Positions 10,240 to 20,137 of a stretch of DNA of 64,000 nucleotides are shown one piece after another. The position numbers and the translations under genes are program-made. The stretch spans positions 2,170,001 to 2,234,000 of the forward strand of contig JAXQJY010000027.1 of assembly GCA_037042185.1 (NCBI GenBank), read 5' to 3'. The notes under the pieces are model-generated. The model was not told where the DNA came from. It saw only the letters and a program-made list of their open reading frames with translations, and ran no database searches. Source of the stretch: Sordariomycetes sp. S80-01Y. Lineage: Eukaryota > Ascomycota > Sordariomycetes. Numbering within the stretch: position 1 is the stretch's first letter; each line of letters begins with the position of its first letter.

Positions 10240-12362
10240 ATGAGAAGCTGGGCCTTTCTGGGCCGGTTCTGCGCTCACTCAGGTCTTGGCTGTCGCGGAT
10301 CGAGAGTCGCGCCGAGGTTCGTGGGGAGGTTCTCATCAAGAGCTTACACAGCACGACCGACGCCAGGACACAATAGATCACATGATGTGAAGCCATTGAG
10401 GTTATTATCGCGAGTCGGCGGAGGGGGTGCGGTTCTGGGAGCTGGCGCGTTTCTGGAGCTGTCACAGGACCAGGACGGGGATCCGGAGCAGACGAGCGAG
10501 GGCCGCATGCTCGAGATTTCAAGGAATGAGATCAAGAAGCAAATAGGCGATGATGAGAGAGGCTTCTCGAGGCTTCTTCATAAGATCACCTTGTTTCTGG
10601 ATGTGTGGATCTGGGAACCCGTTGCGACTGGGTTTCGCTTCCTGCAACTGGTAGTCATCTTCGTCCCCGTCATCGTGGCCGTCCCAGCAATATGGGTTGG
10701 AAGACGGCAGCCAAATCGCGACAACGAGCGCTCTGGAACGTTATGGTGGTACGGTTTCTTGGTCAACTCGATGGAGCTGGCAGGCCCGGCATTCATCAAG
10801 CTAGGGCAGTGGGCAGCGTCAAGATCGGACGTCTTCCCCGACGAGATGTGCGAGATCATGTCAAAGTTACACTCCAACTCACAAGCCCATTCCATGCACC
10901 AAACCAAGAAAACCGTTGAGAAGGCGTTCGACGGGCGGGCATTTGACGAGATCTTCGACGAATTCAACGAGAAGCCTTTGGGCGTTGGCGCCATCGCCCA
11001 GGTCTACAAGGCCAAGTTGAAACCGGATCTCGCCGCACCGCAAGACCAGCAATCCACGCGCGAGTCGTACAAAGACAAGGTGGGTAGGAATGTGCAGACT
11101 GTCCTGAAGAGCTCGCCCAAGCGCGTACCCTCGTCATATGTCGCCGTCAAAGTTCTACACCCCCACGTCGAGCGCACCGTTCGACGCGACTTGCGCATCA
11201 TGGGCGCCTTTGCCTCGGTTCTCAACGCCATTCCGTCGATAGAATGGCTGTCGCTGCCAGATGAGGTTGCACAGTTCGGGGAGATGATGAAACTCCAGCT
11301 CGACCTCCGAATCGAAGCCGCGAATCTAACGGCATTCCGAAAGAACTTCAAAGATCGCTCGACCGCATGGTTCCCATACCCGTACACCGACTTCACTACA
11401 CGCAATGTTCTCATCGAAGAGTTCGCCCAAGGCATTCCCATCGCAGACTTCATGGAATTCGGAGGCGGCGTGTTCCAGCACGACATCGCCCAAGAGGGTC
11501 TTGATGCTTTCCTCCGTATGTTGCTAATCGACAACTTCGTCCACGCAGACTTGCACCCTGGCAACATCATGGTTCGCTTCTACCAAGCAGCTCAACCCGA
11601 CATTCCCCTGAGCAAAGGTCAACATGCAACGCACGACCCTTCCACAGACGTGACGGAGCAAGTCCTGGAGCGTCTACGGCCTTTCAAGCATCAGAAGGAC
11701 ACAAAGGGCTGGTCGGCCGAGCTCTCCAAACTCGACGAAGAAGGCTACCGGCCACAGCTCATCTTCATCGACACCGGCCTCGTGACCGAGCTCAACGCCA
11801 CAAACCGCACCAACTTCCTCGACCTCTTCCGCGCCGTCGCAGAGTTCGACGGCTACAAAGCCGGTCATCTCATGTGTGAACGCTGCCGCCAGCCCGACGC
11901 TGTCCTCGAAAAGGAAGTCTTCGCCCTCAAAATGCAACACCTGGTCCTCAATGTCAAGTCCCACACCCTCGCCCTCGGAAACGTCAAGATCGGAGACATC
12001 CTGCAGCAGGTACTCAGCATGGTGCGAAACCACCACGTCCGGCTGGAAGGTGACTTCGTCAACGTAGTCATCAGCATCTTGTTGCTGGAGGGCATTGGAC
12101 GGAACCTAGACCCAGATGTCGACTTGCTGAGCAGCTCCTTGCCGATTTTGAGGGAGCTCAGCGCGAAGAGCGGTGCGGAAATGGCAAGACACGGAGATTT
12201 TTCCATGGTCGTGGTCTGGATGGGTCTGGAGGCGAGGAGGTTCATGCAGGCTAGTATCGAGGACGTGAGTTGCCCGACACTTTACTTCGCAATGAACATC
12301 GTACTGACAGAATGCAGGTCGAGCGGTGTGTCAAATACGACCTTCTATCCCCAAATGTGTAA
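10240..12362 (+). CDS. Mitochondrial ABC1/UbiB-family (ADCK-like) atypical kinase
   Basis: Exons 10240-12264 and 12318-12362 (intron 53 nt, GTGAGT donor) encode 689 residues. The N terminus is Arg/Ser-rich with few acids, like a mitochondrial presequence, and a transmembrane segment lies at about 132-150. UbiB hallmarks are in order: the KxGQ motif (FIKLGQW, near 185), the Ala-rich nucleotide loop (GVGAIAQVYKA), VAVKVLHP with the ATP-binding Lys, the catalytic HADLHPGN (near 435), and D-T-G in FIDTGL replacing the DFG motif (near 509). Family members act at the inner membrane in coenzyme Q biosynthesis or distribution. The AAS sequence after KxGQ and overall layout suggest the ADCK2/Cqd1 branch rather than Coq8, but this is inference. 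Unspliced, the frame would run on to 12630 with unrelated residues. Confidence 0.88.
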
Positions 12363-12642
12363 ACGAAAATTGTACGAACAGTCAACGGGGTCGGATCCAG
12401 GCGCATGGTGCACAATATACAGGTACACTTATCTCATCATTTACAGGACTACAATACAAGTGCTGCGCACTAGACTTGAAATTAGGCCGTTGTCATCATT
12501 ACAAGTGATCTATATAATAAATTTGGGTATCCGCTGGGCCAAACACACGCCTGTCCCTAAAAGCTGTTCCATTGACGAGGGGTCATCATACTCTCACAAA
12601 TTCAAACCAACTCTCGTCGATGATCATTGAGTCGTTGCCATC

Positions 12643-14259
12643 CTAATCAGCACTCGCACTCAAGTCCATGGGCTTTTCCCACATTTGCCTCAGCAGAGCC
12701 TGAACACCATCATCTTCCTGGCTTCCAACCAGGCTCGAACCGCTAAGGCGAGTGTTGTCACCGTCGCCTTCAAAGCTCCCCGTTTGCGCTCTAGGTGTGA
12801 CGGGTCGCGAAGCTGCCGGAGTACTGATGTTACGGGCGTGCTGCGAACGTCTACTTGCGATGGAGCCGGTCATACCGCCCTTGGTAGGGATTCTCAACGC
12901 CTTCTCGAGCTCTGGGTTGTGTTTGAGCCTGTTAAGCGAGCGAGCAATAGGGTTTTGATAGCGGCGGACGACTAGGTACTCTGATTCCGCACGCTCGACT
13001 AATTTTGCAACCCTAGGGTCGCGACTGTTTGCGCCGTCGTAACCTGGTCCGTTGACGCCGATGAGGGGGGTCGTCATGCCGCCGTTGACAGGTCCGCTGG
13101 GCCCAGTCTTGACGTCGGAACTCTCCCGCTGAAGATTGAGCTTTTGTTGGATCCTGGATGCTTCGGCTGGAAGTCCTGTTCTCCGCTGGGGTTTGGGTAC
13201 AAGAGCGCTGTCGTTCCGGTCATCAGGTAGTCTTGGGCTCTTGTTGCCACTGAGCTGAGCTTGATCAGTGCGGGAGAGATCGGCCATAGACTTTGGGCGT
13301 CGAGGGATTTCTTCGGAGCGGCGACCGTCAATGTTGGCTGAAGGGTGAATGGTAGAGCCCTGACTAGCGCCTCCTGAACCCGAGGTTCCGTCTACGAACC
13401 GAGAGGTAAGGGGACCATCCTTGCCGGTGCTACCAGTTAAGGGAGTTTTCTGTCCTCCCGTAGAGTCAAAGCTGGACTTGGTAGGATGCACCTGCGCCAT
13501 ATCACTAGTCATCTGTGGCGGCGCACCACTGGAAGGTGTTCGCTGTAGCAACCGAGAAGTCAGGTACTGTTGCTGAAGCGACCTCGACCGTTCGGGTGAC
13601 GGCTGCCCCTGTTGCGTAGTCCGGTCAATCGGTGTCTCCGGTCGAGAATTGTTGGCACTCGCAGTTGGCCTTAGCGAGGACTGTGCACTACTATTCACAC
13701 TTCCTTTCCTGGACATAAGCGGCGAGTTCGAGCCACTCGCATCAACCCAATCGCCCTCTTCCTCGTTGTCGTCGCTACCGAGGTCGAAGTGTACCTGCGA
13801 TTTGCTCGATTTCGGACGATGAGTAGGAGTCGTGGTCCCCCCAGAATGACGCTTCAGCTTCTCGGTCGACTTTGTCCTCTTGTGTACGTCGCCATAAGAT
13901 CTGTTCTTCTTCAAACTCGTCTGGGATGCGTTCTTGCTCAGATTTGTACTGGACGATTCCCTCGAGAGCTTAACCTCGCTCGTTGCCCTGCGATGAGCTG
14001 TAGGCCGTTGGGGATGATGGTGGGCAGGATCCGGCGATACCGCCCGTCGATGACCTTTGTTATGCAGCGCTTTGGATGACGGCACCCGCGCATGTAATCG
14101 ACCGACGTGGTGCTGTCTCTTGGTCTTGTGTGCGTGCGAGGTTTCTGTGGTGTTTGAGTTGTCACTCTCGGTGCGGGACAGAGGAGGACGTGTGGACTTT
14201 GATTGGCCGCTGTTGGAGGATGCGCCTGGCAGCTCCTTGCTGTCGCGGTCGCGGGCCAT
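12643..14259 (-). CDS. Disordered Ser/Arg/His-rich protein of unknown function
   Basis: A single exon of 538 codons, from ATG 14259 to 12643. The protein is almost wholly low-complexity: His/Arg-rich near residues 45-95, Ser/Lys-rich near 95-150, then an acidic block around VHFDLGSDDNEEEGDWVDASG (residues 156-176) followed by Ser/Pro/Gln-rich sequence. Two short segments look conserved: ESEYLVVRRYQNPIARSLNRL, about 100 residues before the end, and VQALLRQMWEKP just before the C terminus. Such islands in disordered sequence suggest docking sites, for example in signalling scaffolds. I know similar-looking proteins across Pezizomycotina but cannot attach a function. Coding status is supported by the length, stop-free frame and clear start. 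Confidence 0.7.
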   Translation of the reverse strand: MARDRDSKELPGASSNSGQSKSTRPPLSRTESDNSNTTETSHAHKTKRQHHVGRLHARVPSSKALHNKGHRRAVSPDPAHHHPQRPTAHRRATSEVKLSRESSSTNLSKNASQTSLKKNRSYGDVHKRTKSTEKLKRHSGGTTTPTHRPKSSKSQVHFDLGSDDNEEEGDWVDASGSNSPLMSRKGSVNSSAQSSLRPTASANNSRPETPIDRTTQQGQPSPERSRSLQQQYLTSRLLQRTPSSGAPPQMTSDMAQVHPTKSSFDSTGGQKTPLTGSTGKDGPLTSRFVDGTSGSGGASQGSTIHPSANIDGRRSEEIPRRPKSMADLSRTDQAQLSGNKSPRLPDDRNDSALVPKPQRRTGLPAEASRIQQKLNLQRESSDVKTGPSGPVNGGMTTPLIGVNGPGYDGANSRDPRVAKLVERAESEYLVVRRYQNPIARSLNRLKHNPELEKALRIPTKGGMTGSIASRRSQHARNISTPAASRPVTPRAQTGSFEGDGDNTRLSGSSLVGSQEDDGVQALLRQMWEKPMDLSASAD

Positions 14260-15277
14260 GATTGATTGAGGCTTGCGTCTCGACGTGCAGGGTGCTGTAG
14301 TGTCGCTGTATCCGGGGTAGTGCGCGGTGTTGGCTGGCGACGGAACGGTAGTCGCGGTAACTCAGAGGAAGATGAATGCTATCGAGGGTTCCCGCGGAAC
14401 AGGGATCAATGTTAGGGGGCGTTGGTCGTATGCGATATCGGCTCGGTGTTCCCAATGTTTGGATGCAATGCGACGCAGGAGGACAATTCGATGAGGGCGG
14501 TGCCACTGAAGCCCGAGGGAGTCAATTGGCCCGTAATGCGCAGTGCATAGGTGCTGTGTGATGGGGCGGCTCGAGAGAAACACAGGAGGGATGCCGCTGA
14601 TTATTCTCCGAGACAACGAAGAGCGGCTTCGGGATGGAGGGATGATGACGGGCGAAGTGGTGGTGTGAATGCCTGGCTGAGCTGGAAGTCCGGGAACTCA
14701 CTGCTGGTGGCTCGAACCCAGACTCGGGAAGTTGACATGTGGGGCACCAGACTGCCTCTCGTGAGTCTGACTTCATCTTTGGCTCAACAACGGCAAACCT
14801 AGGGCAACCAAGATCCTGGCAGTCTACAGGGATTCCAGCATTGCTTCTGCTATGCCAATGCTGTCTTGCAACCTTGATGAGATAGCACCTGGTCAGGGAG
14901 CCTCCTTCACGTACGTCGCTTACAGGTTGATCAACGTCATCCGTCGCCGTAGACAGTGCCTTTGCATAATGTACAATGAATGCCATTGTCCTATAATCGA
15001 ACTGATGTGAGCCCAGTACTATCCCGACGTGGAAAGCAACTACTCGTGATTTGACGTTCAGTTGCGCAAAAAGGTGTATCCTCTGGGTCAGGACGAAGGC
15101 ATCACGTGCTTTCCTTGTGACCTCATCTGGCTGGCAATTGGACCCTTGCGACCACCGACGTGGAGTCGTCTGTAACTCAATCCCATTCCGCCCTCCCCCA
15201 CCAAACATCCATCGCAATCAGCAGCACTTCTACACTCCTCATCCGCTTCCGACTGCATAGACCTTTACTCGCTTACG
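14260..15277. promoter_or_regulatory. Divergent promoter region, 1.0 kb
   Basis: This gap lies between two divergent genes. Open frames here (longest 14522-15217, minus) have no recognisable content. The last 100 bases before 15278 are pyrimidine-rich leader. Confidence 0.45.
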
Positions 15278-16208
15278 ATGTCGCTTGCCAGCCTACAGGA
15301 GGAGAAGAACCAGTACCGGGAACAAGTACGTCTATGAAGCCTTGCACCTGGTCGCATGTGCTAACCTTTGGACAGCTGGATATCGTTGCGGGTCAACTAA
15401 AAGATGATCCAGGCAACGTTGAACTCGCCGCGCTAAAGGAAGAGCTTGACAGTGCCATCCAGCTCATCGACGAAGGTATCGCCGAAATCCAGCCTCAGCA
15501 AGCCCCGAAGCCCGCACCGAAACAGCCAACACCACCTCCTGCGGAGGCCCCAAAATGGTCGCGCGAGAATCACCCCGCCTTCAAGAAGGCTGAAACTACC
15601 GAAGATAAGCCCCAGGCGCCCGTCAGCTATCAGGTCAATGATACTGTCATGGCAAAATGGCTCGGTGGCGACAAAGCATTCTATCCCGCAAAGATCACGT
15701 CCATCACCGGCTCGAAGAACGCTCCTATATATGTAGTCAAGTTCAAAGGCTACGACAATACAGAAACTGTGCGCGGGGGGGATATCCGACCGATGTCGAA
15801 TAAGCGCAAGGCGGATGGTCCTCCGGCACCTGCGCCGCCGCCCCCGTCAGGACCTGGTGTTGTGTCTTCTGCCGGCGCAACTGTCTATCCAGACGCAAAG
15901 AAGCAGGCCCTTGGAGACGATGTGCCCAAACCCCCGAAGGCGAAAAAGATCAAGGCAAAGAAGGAGCTGGAAGCTGGGAAGAACAAGTGGCAGGAGTTCA
16001 ACGCTAAGTCTAAGTTTGGAAAGACACACAAGAAGGACAGCATGTTCCGGACACCAGATGGCGTCAACGCGAGGGGTACGTTCCTTTCTATGCTTTTGAG
16101 GCTCCTACTAATCATTGCTTAGTTGGCTTTACCGGCTCAGGCCAGGCCATGCGCAAGGATCCTTCCCGAAGCCGCCACATCTACCAAGTGAACGAAGATC
16201 TGGACTAA
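15278..16208 (+). CDS. SPF30/SMN-type Tudor-domain splicing factor
   Basis: Exons 15278-15325, 15376-16075 and 16123-16208 (introns 50 and 47 nt) encode 277 residues, matching SPF30 (SMNDC1) orthologues. A short helical N-terminal segment covers residues 1-50. The Tudor domain sits at about 98-155 (VNDTVMAKWLGGDKAFYPAKI, then YVVKFKGYDNTETV), with the aromatic residues used to bind dimethylarginine in Sm proteins. After a Pro-rich linker and Lys-rich helix comes the conserved C-terminal SPF30 tail (KNKWQEFNAK, KKDSMFRTPDGVNARGVGFTGSG), rebuilt across the last intron, which is strong support for that junction. SPF30 promotes tri-snRNP entry into the prespliceosome in the nucleus. The exon 1 donor is GTACGT. 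Confidence 0.92.
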
Positions 16209-16641
16209 TCCTGCTCGTACAATAGGATCCTTGCTGCCTCAAGACGATTTACATTGTAGATTCACAAACAACACGGGGCGCACGGCGTTGGACATGATTT
16301 GGAATTTGCATCTGTTAACACGGTAACCCGCCTGATGTTCGTTGTAGCAGAACTAACGTCTCGGGCCTGTCTCCTATTCACAGACTATCGACCGATAACT
16401 GGCACCACAACGACAAGTGTAGGTAGCTAGCTTTCAGATACATAGCATAAGACACAGCACTTTACCTCGCAGTGGAGAGATGCTTTATGTTTCGTCGAGC
16501 ATATCGACGTACAGCACTTGGTCGCTTGTGCTTCAAGGGCACCTTGGGGTCTAACATGTACAGTCTTCTTGATTACAAATACTTGACACAGTCTATGAAT
16601 CCGCTACTCGGGATGAGGTTATACAAATGCTTCTGTTCTCG
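16209..16641. other. Convergent 3' flanks
   Basis: Sequence between two genes facing each other. It presumably holds both 3' untranslated regions; nothing else seen. Confidence 0.4.
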
Positions 16642-17687
16642 TCATTTTTCCTGGGTCGATCCGACCTTGCCCATAATATCCCCAGCAATCTTCAAGAAAG
16701 CTGCCGCTCTCTCACTCTCGGGCTCGGCCACCACGGTTGGTTTTCCCTTCTCCCCATCTTCTCCTATATTTGGGTGGAGGGGAATATCGCCCAGGAAGTC
16801 GATTTTGTGCTCAGCACACATCCGTTCGACACGCTCGTTAGATCCAAACATGTGCGTCTCGCCGTTGCAGTGAGGGCATTTGAACAGGGACATGTTGTGC
16901 ACCAGACCCAGGATGTTGGTATTGACCGTCCTAAACATGTTTATGCCCTTAACTGCGTCCTTTGTAGCCAGCGTATGTGGTGTTGTAACGATGACAGAAC
17001 CTTTATTTGCCGTGAGCATAGGAATCCATGCACAAGGGGCTTAACCTACCATCCAAGACCACTTGCTGTGTGATAGTCAATTGCGTATCTCCTGTTCCTG
17101 GAGGAAGATCCAGCACAAGCATATCCAGACCTCCCCAATCAACCTCGTGTAAGAGCTGTTGTACGGCCTTCATCACCATCGGACCGCGCCATACCACCGG
17201 CGCGTTTTCCCCGACGAGATAGCCCATCGACATAGTCTTGACGCCATAATTTGTCAATGGTACAAGCTGATTATCTACATCTGTCAGCTGTGATTCTCAA
17301 AGTCCACATCTTCTACGTACTGCTTGACAGTCTTGGTTCCCCTGACAGATCGAAGAGTGTCGGGATAGATGGTCCGAAGATATCAGCATCCAGGATACCA
17401 GCGCGTAGACCTAGTCTTGCGAACGCTAACGACAGGTTTGCGGCGACTGTGCTCTTGCCGACGCCGCCCTTCGCTGATGAGACCGCAATTACTTTATCCA
17501 CGCCGGTTATCTTTCGTTGTACGGGCCGTTTGCCCCAGGTTGGCGGTGTGCCTGAGCGTGGTAGCCCCTAAACTTGGGGTCAGAAAAGTCCCAGGTGCAA
17601 GTCACAAATAAACTTTACCAGAGGGTTCTCGTGCTTCAAGGACTGAGCCGTACGGAACAGCTGGCGTGTAGTGCTTTTGAAAGCCAT
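16642..17687 (-). CDS. IND1: Mitochondrial Fe-S scaffold P-loop NTPase IND1/NUBPL
   Basis: Four exons, 17687-17619, 17567-17321, 17274-17050 and 17000-16642, with introns of 46-51 nt, encode 299 residues. All phases agree. The short basic first exon resembles a mitochondrial presequence. GKRPVQRKITGVDKVIAVSS leads into the deviant Walker A AKGGVGKST (near 56-64). DADIFGPSIPT, PLTNYGVKTMSMGYL, WRGPMVMKA and LDLPPGTGDTQLT follow, all Mrp/NBP35-family signatures. The FKCPHCNG motif (near 220) supplies the two cysteines that bridge an Fe-S cluster in a homodimer. Length, presequence and CxxC without an N-terminal four-Cys ferredoxin motif point to IND1, which delivers Fe-S clusters to respiratory complex I. 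It diverges from BFR2 over 343 bp. Confidence 0.94.
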
Positions 17688-18030
17688 GGTGAAAATCAAC
17701 AATACACAAGCGACCTTGATTGGCGGTCACAATGAGCGAGGTCGTCCCTCTGTATCCGATCCTAGAGAAACCCGTGTTCAATTTTCAGAAAAGGCGTTGC
17801 AAAGAAGCATGAGACTTGAACCTTGGTGATTCAACGAAAGATGATGGAGCTCCAGGGTATGTAATAAGCATAATGAGAGCTACCGCGACGACCCACTTCG
17901 ACAGTGGCCAGCACGCGAATTATTGCCAGCTGCCACCGCCTAAAAGTTCAAGCGTCCAATTCGGTCTTCGCTGAAAATTCAACGTGGGGGTATTCTCGAC
18001 TTTACCGATCATCAACGACCATCATACATC
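17688..18030. promoter_or_regulatory. Bidirectional promoter region (IND1 / BFR2)
   Basis: A 343-bp gap between divergent start codons, which must hold both promoters. No gene or clear motif seen. Confidence 0.55.
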
Positions 18031-19681
18031 ATGGCTGGGCCAAAGAAAAGCCGCGCGAAGCAATTTGAAGAACCAATAGTCAAAGGTTTGTTTTATACGT
18101 GGTGCAAAATATATATTGTATAGCTGACAGATGGACGCAGACTACGACCCGGAAGCCGACGGTCCAGCAGCGTCCGGCAGCGGAAGCGACGAAAGCGCAG
18201 ACGAGGGCGCTGGGACCGAGCATTATGCCACAGTCGGCAAGAGCAAGCTGAGAGAGAAAGAAGGTGTATCTTTTGGACCAGAATATCGAGGATCGAAGGT
18301 CTCGAGGTCAGCGTTAGACCAGGACAGCGAACACGACTTGGACGAGGACGACGAGAGCGATGGTGAAGAGTACGCAGATCCGGAGAACTTAGATCTTGAG
18401 GCGGATACGGCAGCAGCGAATGACTCCGAAATCGATAGCGACAATGCCCTGGGCGAGTCTGATGCGGAACGCTTGGCTGGATTTACCTTCCGTGGGAGCT
18501 CCAAGCCGACGAAGCCAAAAGTGAAGCGGGCATCGGCCGCGGACTATTTGTCCTCGACATCTGATGAGGAGGATGACGATCTCGCGATGGCCGATGGTGC
18601 TGAGTCCGAGGGTTCCGACGAGGATGAGGAAATGGACGATGGTCTAGACGATCTTGTCGACGGCGGCTCTACATCACAAGAGGAGGAAGTTGGAGATGAT
18701 GAGGAGGACGATAGCGAGGATGAGAGCGAGTCTGAAAGCGAGGATGAACAACCAAAGAAGAGGGCCACGGCTGGGCCAAACATGGCCTCATTGGCTGTGA
18801 ACTCCAACCCAGATATTCGAAAAGGCCTGGCCATCCAAGAGCAGCGAAAGGTCTACGATGGTCTGCTGAACCTGCGCATCCGGTTACAAAAGGCATTGGT
18901 AGCAGCGAACACCTTCCCCGCGCTTGAAGCCGCAACGCCAGAAGCTGAGCCTTATGAGGCTGCCGAGGAGGCTGCGATCAAGCTCCTGAATACTATCAGC
19001 GATATGAAGGGTGCCATGGGCCCTGGTCGTGCCGGTGGCAAGCGAAAACGTGACTTCGAGGTCTCGACGCCCAGTGAAGAGATTTGGGAGCAGTTATCAG
19101 CCACAGACAAGAAGGTTGCAAAGGTGCGCAACGCCAACTTGGAGAAATGGTCACAGAAGGTTCGTACTGTGAACGATTCCTCTAGCAAGAAGAGCCTTGT
19201 CAGCAGTCTGGAGCAGCAGTTCGATGACACCGAGTACCGGCTTGTCAAGCGATCCAAAACCCCCCGCTCGTGTGCTCCTGCACAGAGCGCGAAGCGTGTC
19301 GGCGAGGATGAGCACATCTACGACGACGCCGACTTCTACCAGCAACTTCTCAAGGAGCTCGTCGACCAGCGCACGGTTGACGGCTTAGCCGACCAAGCCA
19401 CCAACGTGCCTTCGGTCATGCTCACCGCATCCCGCGACGCGAAGGCGCGCAAGTACGTGGATCGCAAAGCGAGCAAGGGGCGCAAGATGCGCTTCACTGT
19501 GCACGAGAAGTTGCAGAACTTCATGGCGCCCGAGGACAGAAGATCCTGGGAGCAAGGAGCTATCGACCGCTTCTTCGGGACATTGTTTGGAAAGAAGATG
19601 GAGTTGGATGAGGTAGAGAGCGAGGACGACGACCTCGAAGGTCTCAACAAGGACGCGGACGGTCTGCGACTCTTTGGGTGA
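18031..19681 (+). CDS. BFR2: BFR2/AATF (Traube) ribosome biogenesis factor
   Basis: Exons 18031-18085 and 18141-19681 (intron 55 nt, GTTTGT donor) encode 531 residues. The N-terminal half is very acidic with Ser/Asp/Glu tracts. The AATF central domain begins near residue 230 (RKGLAIQEQRKVYDGLLNLRI) and includes EIWEQLSATDKK and LEKWSQKVR. The C-terminal TRAUB domain starts with DDADFYQQLLKELVDQR and continues through ASKGRKMRFTVHEKLQNFM, the most conserved block of the family, to DRFFGTLFGKK. BFR2 is a nucleolar component of the 90S pre-ribosome needed for 18S rRNA processing. The gene ends only 48 bp from the stop of the opposing gene, so 3' ends probably overlap. Confidence 0.94.
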
Positions 19682-19729
19682 GGATAAACGCCAGCAACAA
19701 TACAAAACATTCCCGTAATATACCGTCAC

Positions 19730-20137
19730 CTATACTGTGAACGCCGTGTTCAAGAACAAGACCACCAGCAGCGCGTGCACAGCCAGATGAATCCAAGGGC
19801 CCCCCAATGTCTTCCCTAACTCGCCCGTTGTGTCCAAACCCGTATGTATCCTGACGACAGCCCTATAACTCGGCCAGCAGTGCCAGAAGGCAAACGCATA
19901 CGCCACCAACTTGGTCGTCTCATCAACCTCGGGCCTCACCAAAAAGATCAAGCTGATAGCGTTGGTGAAGAGCAGACACCCGCCGTAGCAGTGCAGGATG
20001 AGCTTGGCCGACTCTGACAGCGGCGCGAGTTGTTTGTACGGACGGAAGATGAATGTCAACCCGGCGAAGGTCGCAATTATGTCGTGTATCAAAAAGGGCA
20101 GCTTCGCCAGAGGGACCAACTTGGTGAGGGCTTCCAT
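19730..20137 (-). CDS. Small multi-spanning membrane protein, function unknown
   Basis: A single exon of 135 codons starting at ATG 20137. Four hydrophobic segments are visible, at about residues 10-32, 46-66, 76-95 and 113-133, with charged loops between. The overall shape resembles small fungal four-helix membrane proteins of unknown function. A Trp-rich FWHCWPSYRAVVR stretch follows the third segment. No catalytic motif, no cleavable signal peptide. It is arranged tail to tail with BFR2 (48 bp between stops). The hydrophobic periodicity and clean start make it a likely real gene. Confidence 0.65.
   Translation of the reverse strand: MEALTKLVPLAKLPFLIHDIIATFAGLTFIFRPYKQLAPLSESAKLILHCYGGCLLFTNAISLIFLVRPEVDETTKLVAYAFAFWHCWPSYRAVVRIHTGLDTTGELGKTLGGPWIHLAVHALLVVLFLNTAFTV

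Noticed and set aside
14522-15217. 231-codon minus-strand frame in a divergent promoter
   Set aside because: No recognised content or splice support, and it overlaps the leader of the opposite gene.
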